Positions 8,612 through 14,750 of a stretch of 23,813 nucleotides of DNA are shown one piece after another. The stretch is from Gammaproteobacteria bacterium (GTDB lineage: Bacteria; Pseudomonadota; Gammaproteobacteria; BMS3Bbin11). The DNA lies in assembly GCA_030617565.1 (NCBI GenBank), contig JAUWVE010000005.1, positions 1 through 23,813 on the forward strand, given 5' to 3'. The translations under genes and the position numbers were made by a program. Position 1 is the first letter of the stretch; every line of letters starts with the position of its first letter. A model generated the notes under the pieces. That model searched no databases. It saw only the letters and a program-made list of their open reading frames with translations, and was not told where the DNA came from.

Positions 8612-8777
8612 ATAAGGGCACCTCTATTAATAATGGATAGATCAGATTGCATTCAGGATTGTTCATATCAAGGCAAGGATTGCACGTAATAGCTAGCTAT
8701 TGCGAAGATGCTTAACGTAGAGATGGGCGATTATGGAGGTGAGATGATTATTCATGGATTATTAGAGATGCCCTTTA
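8611..8777. mobile_element. MITE-like TIR element, copy 1, inserted between hslV and hslU
   Basis: About 167 bp with imperfect terminal inverted repeats of some 25 bp: the left end reads AAGGGCACCTCTATTAATAA and the right end, reverse-complemented, AAAGGGCATCTCTAATAATC. A central perfect palindrome AATAGCTAGCTATT lies at 8688-8701. A second copy at 20438-20606 matches along almost its full length, with one small indel and scattered substitutions. There is no coding capacity, so it would be non-autonomous. Its right terminus includes the hslV stop codon and its left terminus provides the hslU ribosome-binding site. The transposase family is not identified. Confidence 0.75.
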
Positions 8778-9314
8778 GTATTCCAGAGTTTCTATTGTTA
8801 GATTTGAATTTGTATAAATGCAGATGTCAGAAGCGATACCCAGACTCTTCTCGACGATAGCCTTTGCATCCAGTTCTGTATTGTCAGCAAGAGCCAGGGC
8901 TGCAGATTTTGCGAAGTCACCGCCGGAACCTATAGCCATGATACCCTGTTCGGGCTCAATGACATCACCATTGCCTGAGATGATTAACGAAGCATCTTTA
9001 TCTGCCACCGCAAGCAATGCCTCAAGACGGCGCAACATACGGTCTGTGCGCCAGTCTTTTGCCAGCTCAACGGCCGCGCGTACAAGATGCCCCTGATGTT
9101 TCTCGAGTTTACCTTCAAATCGTTCAAACAAGGTAAAGGCGTCGGCAGTACCGCCAGCAAAGCCTGCGATCACCTGCTCTCTGTACAGACGTCGTACCTT
9201 CTTTGCGTTTCCTTTCATAACTGTGTTGCCGAGTGAGACCTGGCCGTCACCGCCTATAACGACAGTATTGCCTCGTCGGACCGAAAGTATAGTCGTACCA
9301 CGATATTGCTGCAT
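8775..9314 (-). CDS. hslV: HslV, peptidase subunit of the HslVU protease
   Basis: 179 residues from the ATG at 9314 (MQQYRGTTILSVRRG); a longer frame starting at a TTG (9350) is not needed. Proteasome-beta-like threonine protease forming the double hexamer capped by HslU. The catalytic Thr is the first Thr of GTTILSVRR and must be exposed by removal of the short propeptide. Hallmarks: GGDGQVSLGNTVMKGNAKKV, GFAGGTADAFTLFERFE, KDWRTDRMLRRLEALL, and the glycine-rich GSGGDFAKSAALAL. GCGGA lies about 9 bp upstream as a modest Shine-Dalgarno. The TAA stop is the first triplet of the TIR element. It is 49 bp downstream of sspB on the same strand, so cotranscription is plausible. Confidence 0.97.
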   Translation of the reverse strand: MQQYRGTTILSVRRGNTVVIGGDGQVSLGNTVMKGNAKKVRRLYREQVIAGFAGGTADAFTLFERFEGKLEKHQGHLVRAAVELAKDWRTDRMLRRLEALLAVADKDASLIISGNGDVIEPEQGIMAIGSGGDFAKSAALALADNTELDAKAIVEKSLGIASDICIYTNSNLTIETLEY

Positions 9315-9363
9315 GGAATATTCCGCTAAGCTGGAGTGGGAGTTGGACAATTTAACATGGGGA

Positions 9364-9774
9364 TTACTTCACCACTTTCAAGCGAGGTTTTTCCTGTTTC
9401 TTTGTGGCCTGACTGCTGGCCACAGGATTTATCTCGTCATTATCGCCATCAGGTTCCGGCGTCCCATCCTCTTCAGGAAAGAAAATACCCTGACCGTTTT
9501 CCCTGGCATAAATTGCCAGCACGGCACTAACCGGCACCTCTATATTCATCGACTGACCAGAGAAGCGGGCGCTGAACAGTATCCATTCATTGCCCAGCTC
9601 TATACCCTGTACAGCAGAGGGGCTGATGTTCAGAACTATCTGGTCATCATTGATAAATTGCGTGGGAACCACCACTCCCTCTCCGAGGGCATTAACCAGT
9701 ATATGTGGGGTCAGGTCGTTTTCGCAGGCCCACTCGTTGATTGCCCGAATCAGATACGGACGGGTAGAAATCAT
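9364..9774 (-). CDS. sspB: SspB, ClpXP protease specificity-enhancing factor
   Basis: 136 residues, somewhat shorter than E. coli SspB (165) because the linker is short. The adaptor binds ssrA-tagged substrates and RseA fragments and delivers them to ClpXP. The substrate-binding domain is clear: STRPYLIRAINEWACENDLTPHILV, QIVLNISPSAVQGIELG, WILFSARFSG and VPVSAVLAIYARENGQGIFF. An acidic flexible linker (EEDGTPEPDGDNDE) is followed by the C-terminal ClpX-binding peptide PRLKVVK, which matches the family's RxLRVVK ending. It follows sspA by 26 bp; a weak Shine-Dalgarno suggests coupling to sspA translation. Confidence 0.96.
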   Translation of the reverse strand: MISTRPYLIRAINEWACENDLTPHILVNALGEGVVVPTQFINDDQIVLNISPSAVQGIELGNEWILFSARFSGQSMNIEVPVSAVLAIYARENGQGIFFPEEDGTPEPDGDNDEINPVASSQATKKQEKPRLKVVK

Positions 9775-9800
9775 CGGTGTAGCCAGCCAGTTCCGTCAGA

Positions 9801-10448
9801 TCAGGCTGACTTTTTCTGACGCAGGCCCCGTTCAATTTCACTCAGACTCTGCTGGAAGGCACGGCGGCTGAAAAGACGATGGGCATATTCACTCACCGAC
9901 TTCGCCTGTGGAGGCATCTCTACACCACAACTGGGCAAGCGCCACAGCAGCGCGGCCATATAGCAGTCAACAAGGCTGAAATCCTCACCCAGTAAATAGG
10001 GTTGCGCAGCAAAAACAGGAGAAAGGGCGGTCAGGCCATCACGGATAGCCTTACGGGCTTCGGTGGCTTTTTTAGCATCTTTTCCTATGCAGACCGGCAA
10101 CAAACGGGTCCAGTCACGGTAGATGCGTCTCACCATCAAACGCGCACGGGCGCGGCTGACAGGATCTACCGGCATCAATGGTGGATGCGGCAGACGTTCG
10201 TCCAGATATTCATTTATTAATGTGGAACTGTATAACACGAGTTCTCTATCAATAAGGGTAGGTGTTTCATTGTAAGGATTGAGGTCTGCCAGGATATCTG
10301 ATATTTCACTTGAATCTACATACTCAATTTTGCAATCAACGTCTTTTTCAAACAATACAATACGAGAAGCATGGCTGTAGGGACAGTCATAGCCTGAGTA
10401 AAGTGTCATGATTGGCTTTCTTGCTGGTGAAGACATGTTCATATTCAT
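9801..10448 (-). CDS. sspA: SspA, stringent starvation protein A (GST fold, RNA polymerase-associated)
   Basis: 215 residues. A GST-like protein without expected transferase activity that binds RNA polymerase and alters stress and stationary-phase transcription. The thioredoxin-like N-domain is MTLYSGYDCPYSHASRIVLF, followed by EYVDSSEISDILADLNPYNE and TPTLIDRELVLYSSTLINEY with the glutathione-site-like cis-Pro region. The alpha-helical C-domain carries YLLGEDFSLVDCYMAALLWR. Three Met codons open the frame (MNMNM). AGGA sits only 2 bp from the first but 8 bp from the second (10442), so true translation may begin there. It heads an sspAB unit with its own promoter, separated from petC by a hairpin. 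Confidence 0.95.
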   Translation of the reverse strand: MNMNMSSPARKPIMTLYSGYDCPYSHASRIVLFEKDVDCKIEYVDSSEISDILADLNPYNETPTLIDRELVLYSSTLINEYLDERLPHPPLMPVDPVSRARARLMVRRIYRDWTRLLPVCIGKDAKKATEARKAIRDGLTALSPVFAAQPYLLGEDFSLVDCYMAALLWRLPSCGVEMPPQAKSVSEYAHRLFSRRAFQQSLSEIERGLRQKKSA

Positions 10449-10496
10449 AATCCTGCGTAGTAGATCCAGGGAAAATCTGATTAATTATGCTGTAAA

Positions 10497-10505
10497 ATTA
10501 TACCA
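10497..10505 (-). promoter_or_regulatory. extended -10 promoter of sspAB
   Basis: The minus strand reads TGGTATAAT, a perfect -10 with TGn extension, 49 bp upstream of the sspA ATG and just after the petC-side hairpin. The -35 region is poor, as is common for this class. Predicted start of transcription is about 10490. Confidence 0.55.
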
Positions 10506-10518
10506 ACTGAAAACACGT

Positions 10519-10539
10519 ACGGGGGCTTACCGCCCCCGT
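10519..10539 (-). terminator. hairpin downstream of petC
   Basis: ACGGGGGC-N5-GCCCCCGT forms an 8-bp GC-rich stem, 25 bp after the petC stop. On the petC-sense strand it is followed by ACGTGTTTTC, a short and interrupted U tract, so termination may be partial and some petABC transcripts may run into sspAB. Confidence 0.6.
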
Positions 10540-10563
10540 TCTGGAATTCAGCTATTAACTGAA

Positions 10564-11283
10564 TCAGTGTACATCCTTCCAGTATTCCTTTTTCAACAAA
10601 TAGGCAAAAACAAAGAAAATTGCCAGAAAAATAAGAACATAGACACCCAGCTTGTATCTTACCATCTGTGCAGGTTCGGCCAGGTAAACCATAAAGTTGG
10701 TTAAATCTCGTGCAGCCGCATCAAACTCTTCTTCATTTAAAGAACCCGGTTTGACCATTTCATAATGATCAAACACTTCCCTGCCGTGTTCATCTTTCTT
10801 GAAAACAGCGTGACGAGCACCCTGCAGGCTGTACATAACATGCGGCATGGCTACTTTCTCAAACAGGACGTTGTTCCAGCCTGATGGAGAATTATCATCG
10901 AGATAGAAGCTGCGCATGTAAGTATAGATCCATTCAGGACCACGCGAACGTGCAATCAGAGACAAATCAGGCGGTGTCTTGCCAAACCACTTCTTGGCAT
11001 CTTTGGCCGGCATAGTAGTTTTCATCAGCCCACCAATTCTGTCAGCCGTAAACATCATGTTGTCTTCTACCACATCTTCGGGAATCTGCAGATCTGCTGC
11101 CATGCGGTTATAACGCATAAAGGCCGCACTGTGGCAGGACAGGCAATAATTAACAAACAGGCCTGCACCTCTTTGCAGTGACGCAGTATCACTCATATCG
11201 ATATCGACCTCATCCAGATGTGCTCCGCTGGATGCAAATACTGGCATGCTTACCAGAGTAAGCAACAGGAATAGCTTTTTCAT
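10564..11283 (-). CDS. petC: cytochrome c1 of the bc1 complex
   Basis: 239 residues. Heme c subunit of ubiquinol:cytochrome c reductase, facing the periplasm. Residues 1-18 (MKKLFLLLTLVSMPVFAS) are a signal peptide. The heme-binding CLSCH is at residues 47-51. MPHVM at 146-150 supplies the axial methionine. The conserved NPPDLS-like loop appears as TPPDLSLIARSRGPEW. One C-terminal membrane anchor (residues about 212-231) ends in a basic tail. The ATG overlaps the petB stop by one base in TAATG, so translation is coupled. It is the last gene of the petABC operon. Confidence 0.97.
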   Translation of the reverse strand: MKKLFLLLTLVSMPVFASSGAHLDEVDIDMSDTASLQRGAGLFVNYCLSCHSAAFMRYNRMAADLQIPEDVVEDNMMFTADRIGGLMKTTMPAKDAKKWFGKTPPDLSLIARSRGPEWIYTYMRSFYLDDNSPSGWNNVLFEKVAMPHVMYSLQGARHAVFKKDEHGREVFDHYEMVKPGSLNEEEFDAAARDLTNFMVYLAEPAQMVRYKLGVYVLIFLAIFFVFAYLLKKEYWKDVH

Positions 11284-12512
11284 TATGTTAACCTCTCTGG
11301 AACTGGCTTAGTACTATCCAGACTTGTATAAATAGGCATCAGCAGGAAAAATCCGAAATATAAAAACATGCCGATCTGTGCAAGCAGAAGATTCAGACCC
11401 TCGGCAGGCTGCGTACCAAGCCAGCCCAGTCCCAGAAAGGCAAGGATGAATATGGTCAGTGCGACTTTAAAAATCCCACCACGATAACGAATCGATTTTA
11501 CAGGTGATCTATCCAGCCATGGCAGGAAAAACAGCACAATCAGAGAAGCAAACATGGCAATAACGCCCCACAGTTTCGCCCCACCCGGCAACCATTCCCA
11601 GGTCACCGCACGCAGGATTGAATAGTACGGTGTGAAATACCACAACGGGACAATATGCGACGGCGTGGACAACGGGTCTGCCGGGGTGAAGTTATCCGCC
11701 TCGAGGAACCAGCCACCTAACTCCGGTGCAAAGAATACAATTGCCGAGAACACCATCAGGAAGACAATGACGCCGACGATATCTTTAACTGTGTAATAAG
11801 GGTGGAAAGGAATACCATCTAAAGGAATGCCGTCAGCACCCTTATTTTTCTTGATTTCTATGCCGTCCGGGTTGTTCGAACCCACTTTGTGCAGTGCAAC
11901 AATGTGCAGGAACACCAGTATGACTAGAACCAGTGGAACAGCGGCAACATGAAAAGCGAAGAAGCGATTCAGCGTTGCATCAGAAATTACATAATCACCG
12001 CGCAGCCATTCGACCAGGCCGTCACCAACATAGGGAATCGCACCGAACAGGGAGATGATTACCTGGGCACCCCAGAAGGACATATTGCCCCATGGCAGCA
12101 GGTAACCCATGAAGGATTCCGCCATCAGAGCTATGAAAATCACCATGCCAAATATCCAGATCAGTTCACGTGGAGCGCGGTAGGAACCGTAGATCATGGC
12201 TCTGAACATATGCAGATAAATCACGATGAAAAACATTGATGCACCGATAGCGTGCATGTAGCGCATCAGCCAGCCCCACGGCACATCTCGCATAATATAT
12301 TCGACCGAAGTGAAAGCCAGTTCCGCGTCGGGTTTATAGTGCATGGTCAGAAAGATCCCGGTGATAATCTGCATCACCAGCATCAATATGGCCAGTGATC
12401 CGAAGAAATACCAGAAGTTAAAATTCTTTGGCGCGTAATACTTCGCCATGTGTTCTTCCCACACCTGTGTCAGTGGGAAGCGATCATCAATCCAGGACAT
12501 TAACTTTTCCAT
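11283..12512 (-). CDS. petB: cytochrome b of the bc1 complex
   Basis: 409 residues. The membrane core of complex III carries both b hemes and both quinone sites. Heme ligands are His87 and His101 in helix B (YMHAIGASMFFIVIYLH) and His188 and His203 in helix D (FHVAAVPLVLVILVFLH). MGYLLPWGNMSFWGAQVI is the Qo-side cd region. The Qo motif that is PEWY in mitochondria reads PLWY here (residues 289-292, codons checked), so the Glu is a Leu. The length and the eight-helix layout are normal for a one-piece proteobacterial cytochrome b. Both ends overlap neighbours through TAATG. Confidence 0.98.
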   Translation of the reverse strand: MEKLMSWIDDRFPLTQVWEEHMAKYYAPKNFNFWYFFGSLAILMLVMQIITGIFLTMHYKPDAELAFTSVEYIMRDVPWGWLMRYMHAIGASMFFIVIYLHMFRAMIYGSYRAPRELIWIFGMVIFIALMAESFMGYLLPWGNMSFWGAQVIISLFGAIPYVGDGLVEWLRGDYVISDATLNRFFAFHVAAVPLVLVILVFLHIVALHKVGSNNPDGIEIKKNKGADGIPLDGIPFHPYYTVKDIVGVIVFLMVFSAIVFFAPELGGWFLEADNFTPADPLSTPSHIVPLWYFTPYYSILRAVTWEWLPGGAKLWGVIAMFASLIVLFFLPWLDRSPVKSIRYRGGIFKVALTIFILAFLGLGWLGTQPAEGLNLLLAQIGMFLYFGFFLLMPIYTSLDSTKPVPERLT

Positions 12513-13120
12513 TAGACTTTAGCCTCCTCTGGATTCTCACCAACCACAATCACGGTATCACTCAAAAACCGGAAAGGCGGTACGGGTAAATTAGTTGGTG
12601 CAGGTACGTTTTTGTAAACACGACCGGCCATGTCAAATTTTGAACCATGACAGGGACAGAAATAACCACCCGGCCAGTCATCACCCATATCCGAGGCAGG
12701 ACCGATAGCAAATTTTTCCAGTGGGACACATCCGAGATGGGTACAAAGGCCAACCATGACCGATAAATTTGGATGTTTTTCCTGGGCACGAGATTGATTC
12801 TTTGCATAAGCTGGTTGCTGCTCTACATCAGATTCCGGGTCAGCAAGTAAATCAGTTAATGTGCCAAGCGTATCCATCATGGCATCGGAGCGTTTAACTA
12901 TCCATACCGGCTTGCCCTGCCACTCAATGGTTAGTAACACACCCTCAGCAAGCTTACTAAAATCAACTTCTACCGGTGCCCCTGCAGCCTTGGCTCTGGC
13001 ACTTGGCGTCATACTCAGGATAAATGGCGTTGCCATGAAACCGACACCGACTGCACCGACTGCAGATGTGGCCAGGGTCAACATGCGTCGCCTGCCTTTA
13101 TTTACATTCTGATCACTCAT
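12512..13120 (-). CDS. petA: Rieske iron-sulfur subunit of the bc1 complex
   Basis: 202 residues. Takes electrons from ubiquinol at the Qo site and passes them to cytochrome c1. The N-terminus has a twin-arginine stretch (KGRRRMLTLATSAVGAVG) followed by a hydrophobic helix that remains as the membrane anchor, as is usual for Tat-exported Rieske proteins. Cluster motifs are CTHLGC (C126, H128, C131) and CPCHGS (C155, C157, H158); two Cys and two His bind the 2Fe-2S cluster and the other two Cys form the disulfide. GAGGT lies about 8 bp before the ATG. It is the first gene of petABC with an extended -10 promoter about 130 bp upstream. Confidence 0.97.
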   Translation of the reverse strand: MSDQNVNKGRRRMLTLATSAVGAVGVGFMATPFILSMTPSARAKAAGAPVEVDFSKLAEGVLLTIEWQGKPVWIVKRSDAMMDTLGTLTDLLADPESDVEQQPAYAKNQSRAQEKHPNLSVMVGLCTHLGCVPLEKFAIGPASDMGDDWPGGYFCPCHGSKFDMAGRVYKNVPAPTNLPVPPFRFLSDTVIVVGENPEEAKV

Positions 13121-13250
13121 GAATTTACCTCAAATCGAACCTGCTTAGCAGGACAAACTGGACATCATTGAATTTTTCTATCAACTACATGGCACAAAAA
13201 AATGACCGCCCGGGCCATGTTATTCTTCACCAAACTTAAAAAGCTCGCGA

Positions 13251-13259
13251 ATTATAGCA
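13251..13259 (-). promoter_or_regulatory. extended -10 promoter of petABC
   Basis: The minus strand reads TGCTATAAT: a perfect -10 with TGn. The predicted start near 13244 would give a leader of about 124 nt. No recognisable -35 at the standard distance. Confidence 0.5.
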
Positions 13260-13293
13260 AAAACCACAGGCACTTTGTGAGCAAAATTATTAT

Positions 13294-13311
13294 GCACATA
13301 TTAGTATGTGC
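13294..13311. promoter_or_regulatory. operator-like palindrome GCACATA-N4-TATGTGC
   Basis: Perfect 7-bp arms around a 4-bp spacer, centred about 58 bp upstream of the predicted petA transcription start, a usual activator position. It is not an FNR site (TTGAT-N4-ATCAA) or CRP site (TGTGA-N6-TCACA). The binding protein is unknown. Confidence 0.35.
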
Positions 13312-13432
13312 TGATATTCTATCACGGCACAGTCATTTTTCAAGATGTACAATGTATTATAGCCCTTGAAAAGATTGAGGTTCTTGACTTAATCCCTAAA
13401 ATTAATCTTTTTCTCTTGATATAGGAACATCC

Positions 13433-14599
13433 ATGCAAACATTCGTCAAAACCCTTGCAGTTGCCCTGTTTGTGACCGCTCTTCTTGTATACTTTTTCAC
13501 CAACATCAATGCATTAACAACTCAGGAAGACAGTCATCAGCCTTTTGTGCAAAGTGCTGAGGCAAATCCCCCTGCACTTTCCGGCCCCGTTTCCTACTCC
13601 TCAGCGGTCAAGATCGCTTCTCCCGCAGTGGTCAACATCAACACAGAAAAAGTTGTTACCGTTCGCAACCACCCCTACTTCGAAGATCCTGTGTTCAAAC
13701 AGATGTTTGGTGATTCGTTAGTCGACGGCTCCAAAGCACGCAAGCGTATCGAAAACAGCCTGGGTTCCGGTGTGATCATCAATCCGGATGGCTATGTACT
13801 GACAAACAACCATGTCATCCAGGGTGCCGACACTATCCAGGTCTCGCTAAAAGATGGTCGCAGCAGTACGGCAAAAGTCATTGGCACTGACCCGGAAACA
13901 GATATTGCCTTGCTTAAAATCGACCTCGACAATCTGCCAGTAATTACTATCGGTGATTCTGAACAACTGGAAATTGGTGATGTGGTACTGGCCATAGGCA
14001 ATCCGTTTGGTGTCGGCCAGACTGTGACTATGGGTATAGTCAGTGCAACAGGACGCAGCCAGCTTGGCATCAACACGTTCGAAAACTTTATCCAGACCGA
14101 TGCCGCCATCAACCCCGGCAACTCCGGTGGCGCGCTGGTCGATGCTTACGGCAGACTGATAGGAATCAATACCGCTTTATTCTCACATAGCGGCGGGTCA
14201 CAGGGTGTAGGCTTCGCAATCCCCAGCAAGATGGCCAAAAATATCATGGCACAACTAATAAAATACGGTCATGCAGTACGCGGATGGCTGGGCTTCGAAG
14301 GACATGCATTAACCCCGAAACTGGCAGAAGCCCTGCAACTGGAAACCACTGAAGGTATCATTATTACAGCAATCATCCGCAACGGACCCTCCCATAAAGC
14401 CGGTTTGGAACCGGGCGACATCATTGCCGGCATTGATGGCAAAAAAGTCAAAAATGGCCAGGATGCACTGGCCGTCATTACAGCAAAGCAACCCGGCGAA
14501 AAAGTAACCCTGACAATTAAAAGAGATGGCCGGCAGTATTCTGTTACTGCCACAACTATTACCAGGCCGCCACAGGCGATTAGTGAGGTGAAGGAATGA
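13433..14599 (+). CDS. degS: membrane-anchored HtrA-type serine protease with one PDZ domain (DegS/AlgW-like)
   Basis: 388 residues, close to AlgW of Pseudomonas (389) and longer than E. coli DegS (355). Family role: senses misfolded outer-membrane proteins through its PDZ domain and makes the first cut in the anti-sigma factor RseA/MucA, releasing sigma-E/AlgU. One N-terminal membrane anchor (residues about 5-23) leaves the protease in the periplasm. The triad is His127 (TNNHVIQ), Asp157 (DPETDIALL) and Ser231 (NPGNSGGAL). A single PDZ domain occupies about residues 285-375; the lack of a second PDZ argues against DegP/DegQ. AGGA sits about 7 bp before the ATG. It stands alone, divergent from petABC and convergent with rep; no rse or muc genes are seen. 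Confidence 0.9.
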   Translation: MQTFVKTLAVALFVTALLVYFFTNINALTTQEDSHQPFVQSAEANPPALSGPVSYSSAVKIASPAVVNINTEKVVTVRNHPYFEDPVFKQMFGDSLVDGSKARKRIENSLGSGVIINPDGYVLTNNHVIQGADTIQVSLKDGRSSTAKVIGTDPETDIALLKIDLDNLPVITIGDSEQLEIGDVVLAIGNPFGVGQTVTMGIVSATGRSQLGINTFENFIQTDAAINPGNSGGALVDAYGRLIGINTALFSHSGGSQGVGFAIPSKMAKNIMAQLIKYGHAVRGWLGFEGHALTPKLAEALQLETTEGIIITAIIRNGPSHKAGLEPGDIIAGIDGKKVKNGQDALAVITAKQPGEKVTLTIKRDGRQYSVTATTITRPPQAISEVKE

Positions 14600-14611
14600 A
14601 AAAAGATTTGA

Positions 14612-14646
14612 GACTAAGGACTAAGGACTAAGGACTAAGGACTAAA
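14612..14646. repeat. heptamer tandem repeat GACTAAG x5
   Basis: Five consecutive 7-bp units, four perfect and the last GACTAAA. Lies 12 bp after the degS stop in the degS/rep convergent region. Confidence 0.95.
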
Positions 14647-14664
14647 AAATCGTAACGGGTTTTC

Positions 14665-14713
14665 CTTTCATCTTTCGTCTTTCATCTTTCGTCTTTCATC
14701 TTTCGTCTTTCGT
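14665..14713. repeat. heptamer tandem repeat CTTTCRT x7
   Basis: Seven 7-bp units alternating CTTTCAT and CTTTCGT, the last two both CTTTCGT. The alternation suggests expansion by a 14-bp unit. Confidence 0.95.
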
Positions 14714-14716
14714 CTT

Positions 14717-14750
14717 GGAACTTGGAACTTGAAACTTGGAACTTGAAACT
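14717..14750. repeat. heptamer tandem repeat GGAACTT/GAAACTT x5
   Basis: Five 7-bp units running directly into the rep stop codon (TAG, 14749-14751 on the minus strand). The same units occur again at 23766-23792. Confidence 0.95.

Larger units (their letters stand above)
13121..13432. other. divergent regulatory region between petA and the DegS-like gene
   Basis: 312 bp without a gene. It carries the petA promoter, an operator-like palindrome (13294-13311) and the untranslated leaders of both genes. A small palindrome CCTGCT-N-AGCAGG (13140-13152) lies in the petA leader about 20 bp before its start. For the plus-strand gene a TATTAT at 13355-13360 is a possible -10 and AGGA lies about 7 bp before the ATG, but no strong sigma-70 or sigma-E match is evident. 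Confidence 0.5.

Noticed and set aside
9223..9819. 198-codon plus-strand open frame
   Set aside because: Spans antisense across hslV and sspB, both of which are certain; no family resemblance.
14612..14750. CRISPR array
   Set aside because: The repeats are direct 7-bp tandem units with no spacers and no cas genes.
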